A stretch of DNA of 64,000 nt from Siphonodentalium dalli (lineage: Eukaryota; Mollusca; Scaphopoda; Gadilida; Siphonodentaliidae). Each line of letters starts with the position of its first letter. Within the stretch, counting starts at the first letter, position 1. Below the pieces are notes generated by a model. That model did no database searches, had not been told where the DNA came from, and saw only the letters and a list, made by a program, of their open reading frames with translations. The position numbers and the translations under genes are program-made. This document shows positions 22,387 to 33,672 of the stretch, in pieces. Where the stretch lies: positions 255,295,863 through 255,359,862 of the forward strand of contig CP136064.1 in NCBI GenBank assembly GCA_032622095.1, given 5' to 3'.

Positions 22387-23056
22387 AACAAGAGCATCGC
22401 TAGGGCGTGGCAAAATACGCCCTTTAGTCATTCCGAATTTTACTACCGCAAAATAAAATAATAATTTGAGCTTACAAAAATTACCTGATATACTCCCTAA
22501 TTTCAAACCAAAATTCAATCAAATTCAAAGTAAAAAAAAATGTCCGTAACTCATGTGAAAATAATTGGACAGAACCTATATTTGAACTAGGCTTGTAGTT
22601 TTAGCTGGGAGACCCGTATACCAGCTTTGTTTCAGATAAAATAATCCAATCCGGAGTTATCAGCCATAAATGCTAACAGATGGTCAAATTATAAGTCAAA
22701 AATAGGCCAGACCTCATTTAAAAATAATTATATGCAACCCATATTTGAACTTTGACTGTATCTTTAGCTGGGAAATACACATACCAACTTTGGTTCAGAT
22801 CAAATAATTGAAACGAGCTATCGATCGGAAACTATAAATGTTAACCGACGGTCAAATTCGAAGTTGAAAAAAGGGTCGTAACTCATGTAACATTAATTGG
22901 ACGGAAATCATATTCGAACTTGGCCTGTATTTTTAATAGGGAAATACACATACCAACTTAGTTAACTATCAGAAACCAAAAATGTTAACGAATGGACAGA
23001 CAGGAGAAGTTATGACTATAGTTCCACCAGAGACTTCATCTCAGGCGAGCTAAAAA
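22387..23056 (+). repeat. Dispersed repeat with about three 166-bp internal units
   Basis: Starts with 'acaagagcatcgctagg' (compare 2186 and 8808). It then contains three diverged units with period about 166 bp, marked by 'atatttgaact'-like phrases near 22574, 22739 and 22906 and by 'cataccaactt' phrases. It ends with 'gacttcatctcaggcgagc', a diverged form of the end of the inverted-repeat arms at 3530 and 10135. Non-coding. Head, internal tandem units and shared tail suggest a non-autonomous element family. Confidence 0.6.
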
Positions 23057-24414
23057 AGGTCGCCGACCAACGTCCCCCGACCAACGTTGGCTAACTCCAA
23101 GATTCGCAGTGTTTTTTAAATTGGTTAATATTTGTTATTGCACTTAGTGATGTTCCGATAATGAAAAACCCCATCGGACCAATTTCCGATAACAGGAGGG
23201 ACAATCAGCCGATTTACGATTCCGATATATATATATATTGTGAGTTTGTTCCCATAACGGACCTACATTGTATATACAGTCATTGCACTCCCTATCTCTG
23301 TATAGTTTCAAAGGCAAATACATCAAAGAAATATACACACACCAGGGTTTCTGCCGGGGTGGGGGGGGGGGGGGTAATAAATGAGTCCGTATTTCAGCTG
23401 TATTGGGGAAACATAAACGATGGGCCAGGCAGATGTTTAACCCATACCTTGGCGATAGTGATCAGCTATTTTCAGTTTGAACGCGAAAATCCAAAAGCCA
23501 TAGTCTTGTCAAGATACATCCTAAGTATTGATGAGTAGAAAGAAGAACATTCTGCAGAAAAGAATCTGCACACAGGTATGAAAAGATAGAATCTTTACCC
23601 AAGCAAGAAAAAAATCTGCACACAGGTATTATTAAACAGGTAGGATCAAGATTATCCAAGCAAGAGTGATAAAGTGTTCTCTGCAAAATATCGTTATAGA
23701 TCTCAGTTGTGCAGCTTTCTCTGGTAGTTACATGTTAGGTTGTGATGTGTTGGGTCTGATAACAGATGCCTAAATAGCCTTTGCATTGAAAGTGGCTGAC
23801 TGGCTGGCTCTTGTGATAACAAACAAACCATTCTCTACATGGCAGATGAAATGAAGTGATTAAAAACATATCACTTTGTTTCATTTATCAACAGGCAATC
23901 AACAGTGTTCTAAAATCTGACCCATGTCTCACTAATTTTCCCAATTGGCAGTTTAGAAAATTCCAGAGAGGATATACATATAAAATCAGAAGTTATGGAA
24001 TTCTCTTTAAAATTAAATTGATCAAATAACTGAACCCCAGTTGCATAAAGACACTTGAATCTCAAGATTAGCTAAATGATTTTAGCAATGTTCTAAAGCC
24101 CATTTTGGTAACTTAACCTACAAAACCCTTTATTAAACAGCATGTGCTGTGTATTGTTGAAACTTTTTTAAAATTAGATAGCTTTTATCTGCACATTGGC
24201 ATAAGAGACATTAGAAAATAATATAGCCATATTAATAGCTAAGTAGTCCAAAGGCATGGGGATGGAATTGGTGAATATGGCTCCAAACAAATTCACCAGT
24301 AAATGACAATATTTAGGACCGATTTAAACCAAATTTGGTGTGCTGACTCGGGGTGCCCTTGGCGGAGTTATAATAGTGTTAGTTTTTTTAATTTTATTAT
24401 TTAATTTTTTCGAA
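23057..24414. other. Non-coding region with a possible hAT-like end and a G tract
   Basis: TAGTGATGTTCCGATAAT at 23147 resembles a hAT-like terminus, but no matching right end was found. A G tract lies at 23358-23374. 'ggcagatgt...aacccat' near 23429 recurs near 24679, in each case followed by 'ggcgatagt'. No gene recognised. Confidence 0.35.
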
Positions 24415-24625
24415 AAAGGGCCATAACTGAGTTAAAAAGAGTCCGATCAAACCCATATTCGAACTCGATATGTCTTTTATGCTGAGAAATTCATATACAA
24501 AATTTGGTTCCGATCAGATATAAAATGTTTGAGTTATCGCACCATGCGTCAAGTGTCTACAGACAGACAGCCAAAAAGACAGACGGACGGACTAACGACG
24601 AGTGGTCAATCTGGACAACGACACT
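24415..24625 (+). repeat. Fragment of a mollusc-type dispersed repeat
   Basis: Carries 'gggccataactgag', 'catattcgaactcg' and 'acagacggacggac' in the same order as units of the 22387-23056 repeat. Immediately downstream (24627-24657) is an imperfect palindrome around CCATACTATGG. Non-coding. Confidence 0.5.
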
Positions 24626-25055
24626 ATGTTTACCATACTATGGTATGAGTAAACATAACGAGAGGCCGATCACGATCGGCAGATGTTAACCCATCCCTTC
24701 TTGGCGATAGTAAATTACTATGATCGGAATCATAAATGAGACCTTTTTTCAAAAAGGGCGTATAAAAATTGTCATTTTCGGCAGTTTTCGGGAGAAAATT
24801 ACCGATAATTATATCTATCTTAAATACATTAAAACTTTCTTGAATGAACATAGTGCCCTTGTAATGAAACCTGAACTTTAGATCACAATTAACTCGGATA
24901 TAGAAAGTTTACGTGTAATTATCAACATGTAATCACGCCTTATAAATGTAATTTCTTGAGTACAAATTGTACTGTGCTATTCTTCTGTAAAATAGCTAAG
25001 GAAATATCGCGATGTGTGTCATTAATTTGGAGCATTAGCCTTCTAATCACAACTT
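24626..25055. other. Non-coding region
   Basis: No gene or convincing structure seen, apart from the partial palindrome near 24640 and the 'ggcagatgttaacccat' phrase shared with 23429. Confidence 0.35.
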
Positions 25056-25262
25056 ATGAGTGTTATGGTTCTATTTCAAGGTAATCATGGTTGTGACGGT
25101 ACTTTGCATGATATTTATTCGAACAATTTCTGCACTTGGGATTATTTAGTTGTGTGTAAGAAACATTTTAAACCCGATAATAGTTGCGGCGAATGTTACC
25201 GATGTAATCCAACAAGTGTATTAAGAAATAAGAGTATGGCTATCTATTATAACAGAAGTTAG
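25056..25262 (+). CDS. Small cysteine-rich ORF, doubtful
   Basis: A 68-codon ORF whose product has seven cysteines within about 40 residues (GCDG, FCTWD, VCKK, then CGECYRC). This cysteine density is unusual among the chance ORFs of this window, and the codons just upstream contain 'ctatttcaag', which could be a splice acceptor. It might therefore be a single exon of a secreted or zinc-binding protein. I recognise no family, it has no signal peptide at the annotated start, and a chance ORF is at least as likely. Confidence 0.2.
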   Translation: MSVMVLFQGNHGCDGTLHDIYSNNFCTWDYLVVCKKHFKPDNSCGECYRCNPTSVLRNKSMAIYYNRS

Positions 25263-26693
25263 ATTAAGTGGTACTACCTTCACTTCGAGTGGCAGATACA
25301 AAATATTGAAAGTCATGTTGGGTATAGGATCATATATAATCGTGCACGCCTGCATAATTGACCCAATGAAATTAGACATCTACTATTATGATATTCTGTT
25401 AATTTAAATGTACATAGCTCATTTGAGCTTCCAAATTTTTTCAAAGTAATTTCTAAGGATTTATAAGATTGGTTGCAAATGCAAGAAATGTTGAGTATAT
25501 ATCCCGGCCTCATTAGCTCTGAGAAATACATACTGCGTTTACAATTTTTTGCACAGGAGTGGAACAAAGGCTCTTTATTTCAACCATATCAAGAATAGAC
25601 TAACACAGAACGCTCTTTTTTGTTCTGCATTGTTGCAGGGTTCACAGGATTGTAGAAAGACACCATTTCGATTACTCTTTTTGGGTTTAAATTATTATTA
25701 TTGTATATGTAAACAGTGTTCTGTCATATGTGAGGAAGGCGCACGCAGTTACTTATTTTAAGTCGATTTGTTTCGTGCATGCGCATATGATAAAATGATA
25801 AATGTATGGGTTTTTGCGTAATGATACAATCACATCAAGGATCCCCATAGTAGATACATTTGCGTTGTATAGTTGTACGTTTTGACATTGCACCAGAGTA
25901 GTTCATTGGAAATGGATTGCATGGTCACAATACCATCTAGTCTGACCTACTTGTGTGTGCGCATTACAACACATGGACAAATCATGTATTATTGAGCAAT
26001 TATGTAAAGTTTAAGACTCGTGGCACCATTTGAACATGACCATCACCATGCCCTGTAGGTGATGTCTAAAACAGGATGTAATGCCATTGAATGCACAGGG
26101 AAGTGGTGTCATTCGATCATTTGGGTATATTCTTAGCAACCATTGATACCGTTAAATACAATTTAGGTTCAATCTTCTGAACTGATACTATCTCCAATTT
26201 CACAATAGGGCATTGAGTGCATAGATAATGCAGTTTTTTAGCGCGGAATTATACGACACTATAAGCAATAACTGCATAATATTGTACCCAGATCATAAAA
26301 TAATCAGTGGTCCATGGGGAACATACCTCTAAAGTTTCCGACATTGACGCCACTTGAACATAAACAACACCATACGTCTAAACACTGGCCACAATATAAA
26401 AAATACCTCTGGGAGCTCAGGGTCAGGGTGTCGATCATTGCGGGGAGCCAGGGTTCAAAGGGTTAAGCGTATTTTGGAGCACAAACCACCAAGTGACTTT
26501 AATTGATAAATGAAGGTCTGTGTTTGAAAGTTCCAGGTGGGATATTTCATCTGTAGTATGCTGTATACAATTACAAATAACATCCCTATTTGACCGCACA
26601 CTAAAAATTGCATTATAGTTTTGGCACTTTTATTTCAAATGGTTACATTGTAATAGTAACATATTGGGTCAATTGAACTCAGTATGTTTCTAT
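25263..26693. other. Non-coding, no feature recognised
   Basis: No transposon ends, tandem repeats or convincing coding segments seen. It may be host intergenic or intronic DNA. Confidence 0.4.
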
Positions 26694-26728
26694 TACTGGT
26701 GAAAAGGCGTGTCACCTTTTCACCAGTA
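26694..26728. other. 14-bp perfect hairpin
   Basis: TACTGGTGAAAAGG pairs exactly with CCTTTTCACCAGTA across a 7-nt loop (26708-26714). It stands alone in otherwise featureless DNA. It could be the ends of a degenerate foldback repeat or a structured RNA element. Confidence 0.7.
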
Positions 26729-27202
26729 TTCTGTTTAAACCTTGAACTCCCATTGCAGTAGGATTATTTTATGATAGATACATGTATCTTTAAAACAAAT
26801 CATCAGCGAGGGGGATGAGGCCGAAAACCCCGATATACACAAGGCATCCATTTGATCTGATCAGAAGACATACAAACAAAATAACTCTTGCCCACGATTC
26901 TGTGTGTAAAGTCTGTTTTTGAAGAGTATTTGGACGGGACTCACAAATATTATCTGTGCGGGTATTGAATTCATTGTATTCATTTTTCATTAACAGTGGT
27001 TTATCATGCACTTTATTAACGTAAATATAACATCAGCAGATGCCTCAAACAACCAGCGACAGTGCAGTTAACCAGCTCCCGTCCAATAGGCCATATTATG
27101 GTATATTTCCACTGATGTTATTAGGCATGATTCAACGATTTGACGATTATTGACGACCGATTATCGATTATCAAAATTAATAATCGTGGCACCTCTAATC
27201 AT
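26729..27202. other. Non-coding region ending in a hAT-like terminus
   Basis: The sequence before 27198 reads 'taatcgtggcacctcta'. Its reverse complement TAGAGGTGCCACGATTA has the form of a hAT terminus followed by 'gataatcgat' repeats. No partner end was found to the left, so it is at best a solo or truncated element. Confidence 0.3.
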
Positions 27203-27490
27203 TGGGCACTCTTTTGAAAGTATTCATGATGGCAAACCTCCATACCAAATTTCATTCAGATCCAATAGCCCATTGCTGAGATATCTGCAAATGGACAAAA
27301 AGAAATACTTTTCAGATAAACAAATGCTCTCAAATGGAAAACCTGAATGTCATTTGGCACTCTTTTGAAAGCGGTCATGATGGTGAACCTCTGAACCAAA
27401 TTTCAGGTGGATCCTGTAACCAATGGTTGAGATATATGCAGGTAGCCAGGTACGGATAAAAAACCCACATTTCCAGATAAACAAGAACAC
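27201..27490 (+). repeat. Tandem duplication of about 150-160 bp
   Basis: 'gcactcttttgaaag' occurs at 27206 and 27356, followed in both by 'catgatgg', 'aacctc', 'accaaatttca', 'ttgagatat' and 'cagataaacaa'. Two diverged head-to-tail units of a dispersed repeat; non-coding. Confidence 0.7.
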
Positions 27491-28680
27491 AGGGTAGGAA
27501 CTGCTCCACGAGGCCGATACCTCTTCCGATCTTCGGTCCAGTTCTTATCCGATCTGATCAAGGTCACTGGGAATTTTCCATGGTAAATAACGCAAGTTTT
27601 AAACAACAGAGTAGGGTCATGCGAATTGGAGATTTTGATAGAATTGAATATCGAATCGAGTCAACTAAATTGAATCGAATATCGAATCGAATCATACCTG
27701 TGCATTGCTTTTAGGCATTTAATGTCAATGATTAGACGATTTGTGAAATCATAACTTATATGGCGATCAAAGGTCGTTCCTGATACTATTAACTTCAATT
27801 GAGAATTGTCGAGAAAAAAAAAATTAAAACGTCCATTCGTCATCACAACGATTAAATATATAACCACTAAACGGATTATCGGAATAAAATCACACGTAAT
27901 TTTTAGAGTTTGCATGTACATGCACAATTGCAAATTGGCACTGGGCAACACCCATTGTTATAAACTTGAAGATGCAACAACAGTCGCAGGGTAGCCTGTT
28001 TATGTAGTACTGGATGCTTAGATGGGTCGATGTCCCTAACGCTTGCGATTTATATACCATGTTGCATTCATCACACAAGTAAGTTCCAGCACAGCATGCA
28101 GCTTTAAATTTATCATGTTTAAAATAAACATGAATAACGGACAACAAATTATCAAGTTTCAAGGTACGCTCCGAAACTGAAAGTCAACTTCAAACGAAAA
28201 CTTTTGGATAGTCCAGACTAAATGCATATGAATTCTAGCTTTGAACATGGTAGACCCTACAACAGAGATTTATATCCAGTTCATTTGTTGTATATACATT
28301 GCCAGCTACCTCAACTATCAAGGCAAAGTAAATGTGGAATAGTAGAATTTATCCATTTTAAGAAATGTTCCAGTTCACTATTGATGGGTCCCAGTTCACC
28401 ATTGATAAGATCCGTTCACTACCCGAACATCTTTGCAACAGATTTTTGATAAAATTTAATTGCTAATGGTTATTTTGATACGGTACAAGGTGTAAAGCAT
28501 GTCTGTTTTGGACCAAGTACAAAAAACTTGCAAGTCAACTGGACATGGATTGATAGTGAACTGGACTGAAAATCACAAGAGGATCTTTTCTCGTGGAGCA
28601 AATCATACCCAGTGAAGATAGTTGCTGGCGGTCATGTTTTTTTAAATGACAGCTCCCATCTAGAGGCCATCCAAAAATCC
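27491..28680. other. Non-coding region with 'atcgaatcgaat' simple sequence
   Basis: A short block at about 27630-27700 consists of repeated 'gaatatcgaatcga'. Otherwise no gene, RNA or transposon end is recognised. Confidence 0.35.
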
Positions 28681-28900
28681 ATATGAAGTTCGGATTAGGG
28701 ATGTGGCCTGCAGGGTGTGTCAAATGGATTTAGTCATGCAAAGAGTAAAATCCATTTTCACAATATTCTGTTTAAAAAAATGGACAAAACCTGCTGTGTG
28801 TATATACACCCCCCCCCCATGTTGGTTCATATACATGCAGAGCTTCAAGGGTGTGCCAAAGGATTTAGTCATGGAAAGAGTAAAATCAATTTGAACACTA
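28681..28900 (+). repeat. Direct repeats carrying the 'ggatttagtcatg' segment
   Basis: 'gggtgtgtcaaatggattta' (28713) and 'gggtgtgccaaaggattta' (28850) head two units about 137 bp apart. Each continues 'gtcatg.aaagagtaaaatc'. The same segment is present near 3671 and, inverted, near 30673 and 30834. A C tract lies at 28810-28818. Confidence 0.65.
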
Positions 28901-30581
28901 AGTCCCATTGCATTGCACAATAAAATCTGTACCTCTGGAAAAATTCAACGGATGAAATCAGCTGTTAGTAAATACTATTTCCCCTATGTTGCTTCATAAA
29001 CTTACCCAAGATTGTTAAAATACAACTTACGATGACCAACATGTAGAGCTTCAAGCTGTTACGGACTCAGAGACAGATGGACAGACTCACGGAACCCAGG
29101 GTCATACAAAAAATGGAAAAGTCTTAGAATGAATTTTGGAATACACAACGTATGACTCCTGAGAACTTCCAGTCAAACACTGATTTGTTCGATGACTGTT
29201 TTTCTACTTACCTGTGAATGCCAAAATGTGCATCCCGAAAAAAGTATTTATACCTATTTAATGAAAAAAGCTTCTAACCAATTTAACCTTAACCTATTTA
29301 TAACGCGAAACACAGGACAACAACCAGGTATAATTAGGTGGTGTGCTGGAAGCAAATATATCAATGCGGAAAAAGAAAAACGGCAAATCAGCACAAGCAT
29401 GGACCCGGTAAAGTTGGGTTTATATAAGTGCTGACAAAATCATGTTACGCGACATGCCAAGTACAGTCTGGCAGTGTTCCTCTTCTCTTTTGTGCAGACA
29501 AAATACTGAAAATATCCTAACTGCCACACACGGGGTGAGGTACACGCATTTTACCATTTATCTGTGTTTCAACCAGGCGCAGACAGCATACACACACATC
29601 AACATGGATCTGAAAACTGGACAAATCTCGAACGGGGTACATTAACCTGCTTAATACCACCCCTGGTTAAGTGGTCCTACTAATATGATATGATGCTCAT
29701 GGGTCCTCCTACTGTATTGCTATAATCTTGGTAGGACAAACTGATGCATTTACGAAAAAGTATCTTTATATTTTATCTGTCATTTTCGCTGTGTTAGGAG
29801 ATTTAAGAAAACACTCGAGTCAAACATTTATATGTTTGAGAAATTAAATACTGACTGTGCTGTTGTTTGTAAACTGACATGAATAACCATCTTGGTTTAT
29901 ATAGTAAATTTTAAACAACTAATACAGCCAGCATTAAAATATGTTAGATTTTGAATGCTTCATACACATAATGAATTTTACTGGATATGTTTGAATTATC
30001 AGAACACTGACTTCAGAAAAACTAATAAAAAATAAATTTTCTTGATACCAATCAGCAGGACCCACCGGCATCATCGAACATTAGCAGGACCATTTAGCAG
30101 GGGTGAATACTATTGAACAAGTCAGAGAACAGAATAGTTATACTGCAAGTTTTACCTACATTGAAATTACCTTTATCTATGTGAAGACTGTTGTGTTCTT
30201 GTACTCGTATCTGCACTCAATAACCCAATACACCTGGGAACACCAACAATAACCTACAAAAAGACATAAAAATATCATATTCACAGAAGAACAGAATGCA
30301 TCTGACACTCAAACTTAAAGAGTTGTGAAACACATATACATATAGTTAAATAAATCTCCATTGGTCACTAAATTTTCCCATAGAGTTGAATTGGGTCATA
30401 TCATAACCATTTTCAATTAACAATATTACTTTTTTCTCAACATTTTTACCCAAATATCATAATTGATTGAAACACCGATATAATCAAAAGTGCATAATTA
30501 TCCAAAACAATTTGCTTGTGAAAGTATTAAATAACAGAAAACATTGTAATTTTTATCTCAACTTTACTTTGTAAAGTTTGA
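28901..30581. other. Non-coding, no feature recognised
   Basis: About 1.7 kb of AT-rich DNA with scattered short ORFs but no domain-like protein, no transposon ends and no tandem repeats that I can support. Confidence 0.4.
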
Positions 30582-30646
30582 GCTATTGCCATGGCTATTT
30601 TCATGGTAGTCCACACACACACAGACGACAAAGCCATGGCAATAGC
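30582..30646. other. 15-bp perfect inverted repeat
   Basis: GCTATTGCCATGGCT (30582-30596) pairs exactly with AGCCATGGCAATAGC (30632-30646) across about 35 nt that include a short (CA)n run. It abuts the tandem duplication that starts at 30645, so it may be that repeat's terminal structure. Confidence 0.7.
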
Positions 30647-30946
30647 CAAAAAACATGGCCGCCGGCAGCCATCTTAAATTTTACTCTTTGCATGACTAAA
30701 TCCTTTGACATGGGCTACAGGTCGTACCTTTAGTCTGATCATAAAATTTGTCATGGATGTTAATAATGACATGTAGATGGGAAAGAGTCATTTTGGGGTC
30801 ATTCGGCCAAAAAACATGGCCACCAGCAGCCATCTTGGATTTTAATCTTTGTATGACTAAATCCGTTAGAACGGGGTACAGGTCGACCTTTAGTCCGATC
30901 ATCATAGAATTTGTCATGGATGTTAATATTGACATCTGGGAAAGAC
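30645..30946 (-). repeat. 161-bp tandem duplication
   Basis: 'gccaaaaaacatggcc' occurs at 30645 and 30806, exactly 161 bp apart. Both units continue with 'cagccatctt', an inverted copy of the 'ggatttagtcatg' segment, 'ggtacaggtcg'-like sequence and 'atttgtcatggatgttaat'. The units are visibly diverged, so the duplication is not recent. Confidence 0.75.
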
Positions 30947-30983
30947 AGACAATCCTATACTGGTAGTTGATAATGAATTCAAG

Positions 30984-31226
30984 TCACAGTTGTTGGCCAT
31001 TATACATAAATAGTAGCCCTTGACGTAACAATAACAGGAAAAGTTGGGAAACATGTTCAAAAAAGCCTTCCCACCTCCCCTGTTGCACTCGAAATCTCAT
31101 CAAAACGAATACGCTTCGGACATGAATAACTACGTATGCATTTATTTTGAACATGTTGTTTCCCAACTTTTCCTATTATTGTTACGTCTAGGACTGCTAT
31201 TTATGTATAATGGCCAACAACTGTGA
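30984..31226. mobile_element. Foldback (MITE-like) element with about 80-bp arms
   Basis: The left arm, from 'tcacagttgttggcc' (30984) to about 31063, is matched by its reverse complement at about 31145-31226 with only a few mismatches. About 80 bp separate the arms. As a result the same peptide tail is readable on both strands. No transposase is encoded. No clear target duplication was found beside it. Confidence 0.75.
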
Positions 31227-31249
31227 TTTAAATATAAATATAAATATAA

Positions 31250-31392
31250 ATAATGAACGCGGATTCAGCGTGGTCATGGTTTTTGACCGCGATAAAAATT
31301 CAGCAAATTCAGGGTTCATGCAGTTTGTTAAATTTTTCTCGCGGTCAAAATCACATGACTGATGACCACATTGAAACTGCCGTTTATTTCTT
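31250..31392. repeat. Imperfect inverted repeat with 'tttgaccgcg' arms
   Basis: 'gtggtcatg...tttttgaccgcgataaaaatt' on the left is mirrored by 'aatttttctcgcggtcaaaa...gatgaccac' on the right, with small gaps; only short parts are exact. It follows a (TAAATA)n run at 31231-31250. It could be a small degenerate foldback element. Confidence 0.55.
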
Positions 31393-31399
31393 ATAAACA

Positions 31400-32394
31400 C
31401 ATCAAAAAAAGAAAGTCCCCCTTAATATAATGTGTATTATTTTCGGAGATATTGGTTGGATTTTGGTTAAACTTTCCACAAATGATGATTGGAGCTAGAG
31501 ACACAATTCGTGCGAAGGACAGCCATGTAAGTGGTGTTATGGACGACTGAGCATGAGTTGATTGGAGGAGGGGTGCTTTTCAAAAATGGCAAACACACAG
31601 GTAGAGTGATATCGGACACAGTATTGTTTCTTGATTACACATTGTGTACTGCCTGTAGTTTTTGTCAGAAAATGATGTTGTGAGTCCCCCTGCATGCTTT
31701 AGAGCATAACTTTGCCGAATGGGAACAGTACTAGTATGTACCCGGTCCATAATCATTCCCTTCAGTCATTCCATACCCCTTTAGCTGGGAAGGTTGAAAT
31801 CCACCAGTAATAGGTCGAATACCAACCCAAAACAGAGGCATAGCTATTGGCCTTTTAGAGATGAATTTCTCCATAAAACATGTTTCCCGCCGCATGGGGT
31901 AATGCCAAAAAAACATACATAATTTAAGACAGTGAAACCAGCAGATTGGCAATATTGCAGATCGCCCCAGAACTGGAAGACTGAGGGTTACAACCGCTAG
32001 ACAATATCGTTATTTAACAAATGCTACATTGCGTAGGATGACGACCAGGAGTGGTATGTATCAGCACCACGCATAAGACTAACATCGTCCCGGTTAATGG
32101 AAATCTGAATGTAGGAGCCCAGAACATTTATGGGACCAACTGAAGAGAGCTGTTTATCATCGTGTCAATGACCACGCCATGCTCGGTGACATGCACTGTC
32201 TGTTGCAGGACGAATGGAGGGTGATACTATTTACCGAGAACAACCGAGGACAACCGAGGACAACCGAGAACAAGTCTAAAATTATTAATTAAGTCATAAT
32301 AATGTTCAATTATAGTGTGTATATCAATCTTAAGTGAATATTATATCATATTGACTTTTTAAATGACATATATGTATAGTTATTATTGGTATAC
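31400..32394 (+). mobile_element. Decayed DNA-transposon copy, inverted relative at 40051-40612
   Basis: Segments at 31400-31600 ('gaaagtcccccttaatataa', 'agctagagacacaat', 'gcgaaggacag') and 32215-32394 ('tactatttaccgag', 'ccgagaacaaccgagg') reappear in the same order on the opposite strand at 40612-40051. The middle holds a broken Tc1-like transposase (31949-32217). The second copy lacks most of that transposase part. Element ends could not be fixed. Confidence 0.6.
31949..32217 (+). pseudogene. Tc1/mariner transposase remnant, internally deleted
   Basis: Reading forward from about 31958, the frame gives DRPRTGRLRVTTARQYRY, the conserved linker just after the N-terminal DNA-binding domain of Tc1-type transposases. 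It runs to a stop near 32073. From 32122 another frame gives EHLWDQLKRAVYHRV followed by LLQDEW, the conserved C-terminal end of the same family. The roughly 200 residues in between, including the catalytic DDE core, are missing, and a frameshift separates 'NLNV' from 'EHLW'. The gene therefore cannot encode an active enzyme. It marks the element at 31400-32394 as Tc1-derived. Family identity rests on these two motif blocks. Confidence 0.75.
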
Positions 32395-33672
32395 CGAGAA
32401 CTTGAAACATCGCAGCCTCCGTGCATGTTCTCGGTTGGGGGTGACACAAAGGCATGGGCCGTGCCTATATGTGTTAATTAACTAAGGCTTACTAACTGCA
32501 TGATTGGTCTGTTTGGTGATCAAAATTCATCGATTTGTGTAAAGATTTGTTACTTTCTGAAATGAGCAAGTGAATGTGGATCGAACATTTCATGATATGA
32601 TATGATGAGATATATAGAACTATACATGTATTTGACGTTCGAAAGAAAACTAAAAACATATCGGTCCATGAACAACATCATTAAATTATCGACGAACTGA
32701 AAACATTTAGAATTGAATTGAATATATTTTATTATAGTGACCTGTGTATAAATAGAATACATATGTGTACAAAATTTATGTTACATGTCCAATACACCCG
32801 ACTGTTAAGGCCTATAAGTCACTTTAAGTCCAATATTTACATTAAATTGCACTGCGTGGTCTCGAAACTATAGACTGTCTCCTCTCGATTGCTTTATGTC
32901 CGATGTCCACTCCCCTGTTGAACTCAATGAGTCTCAGCGTGATATTTAGAACTGCCAGATCTAACATCGAACATCTTTCTTGACACAATGTTTCTGTATT
33001 TTGTATTCGTGTCCTCGGATGCCTTTGTGCAGTGCGTTCTCAAATAACCCAAACCTTTAGAGGATCAAAGTCGCTCTAAGCTCTATGTGGGCAATGTCTA
33101 GGCCCTGTGACTATAGGCAAAACAACTTTAAAGCTACCAGACACTCTTGTCAAACCGAGAAGGCACTGCAAACCGAGAACAAGCTTAGTTCATTAATGAC
33201 TACCCTCAGCCGATGCGCTGCACGTTGAGGTATAACGATTACAATCGGTTAAGAATATATATGTTGGTTAAATGCATAAAGTTAACATTTTAATGAAAAA
33301 AATGGACGTCTACTGTATATGTCTATAATGTTTCCTGATATTTTAAGTACATGTATATAACACGTTATTTAACGCATATTTGACATTTTAGTCCGTAATC
33401 TTGGCATGAGTTAATTGGTTAAATGCCGTCTGTTTTGCGTAATTATATCAGCTTCTATGAGCTGTCTCATCAAATGTTCGATCCAATTTCACTTGCTGAT
33501 TTAAGAAGAAACATGTCTTTATATACACAACTTAATGAATTTTGATCACCAATCAGACCCATCATGCAGCTAGTTCTTGGTTAATTAACACCTAGGCACG
33601 ACTCATGCCTTTGTGTTACCGCCAACCGAGAACAAGGCGGCTGCGATGTTCCAGGTTCTTCGTATATCGGTA
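32393..33672. mobile_element. Element with about 230-bp terminal inverted repeats
   Basis: The left end at 32395 ('ccgagaacttgaaacatcgc', then 'ttctcggttggg', 'cacaaaggcatg', 'gtgttaattaac', 'ggtgatcaaaattcat') is repeated in reverse complement ending at about 33668, through about 230 bp and down to 'ggatcgaacattt'. About 800 bp of unique DNA lies between. It interrupts the 31400-32394 element: the uninterrupted join 'gggtaccgattagtccaac' is seen inverted near 40061-40080. No transposase found. The exact target duplication is unclear. Confidence 0.7.

Noticed and set aside
23161-23538. 125-codon ORF on the plus strand
   Set aside because: Runs through AT microsatellite and a G tract, with low-complexity glycine and no domain.
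23147-24800. Complete hAT element starting with TAGTGATGTTCCGATAAT
   Set aside because: No matching inverted end or 8-bp duplication was found downstream.
26800-27198. Complete hAT element ending in TGGCACCTCTA
   Set aside because: Only one terminus is visible; the left end could not be found.
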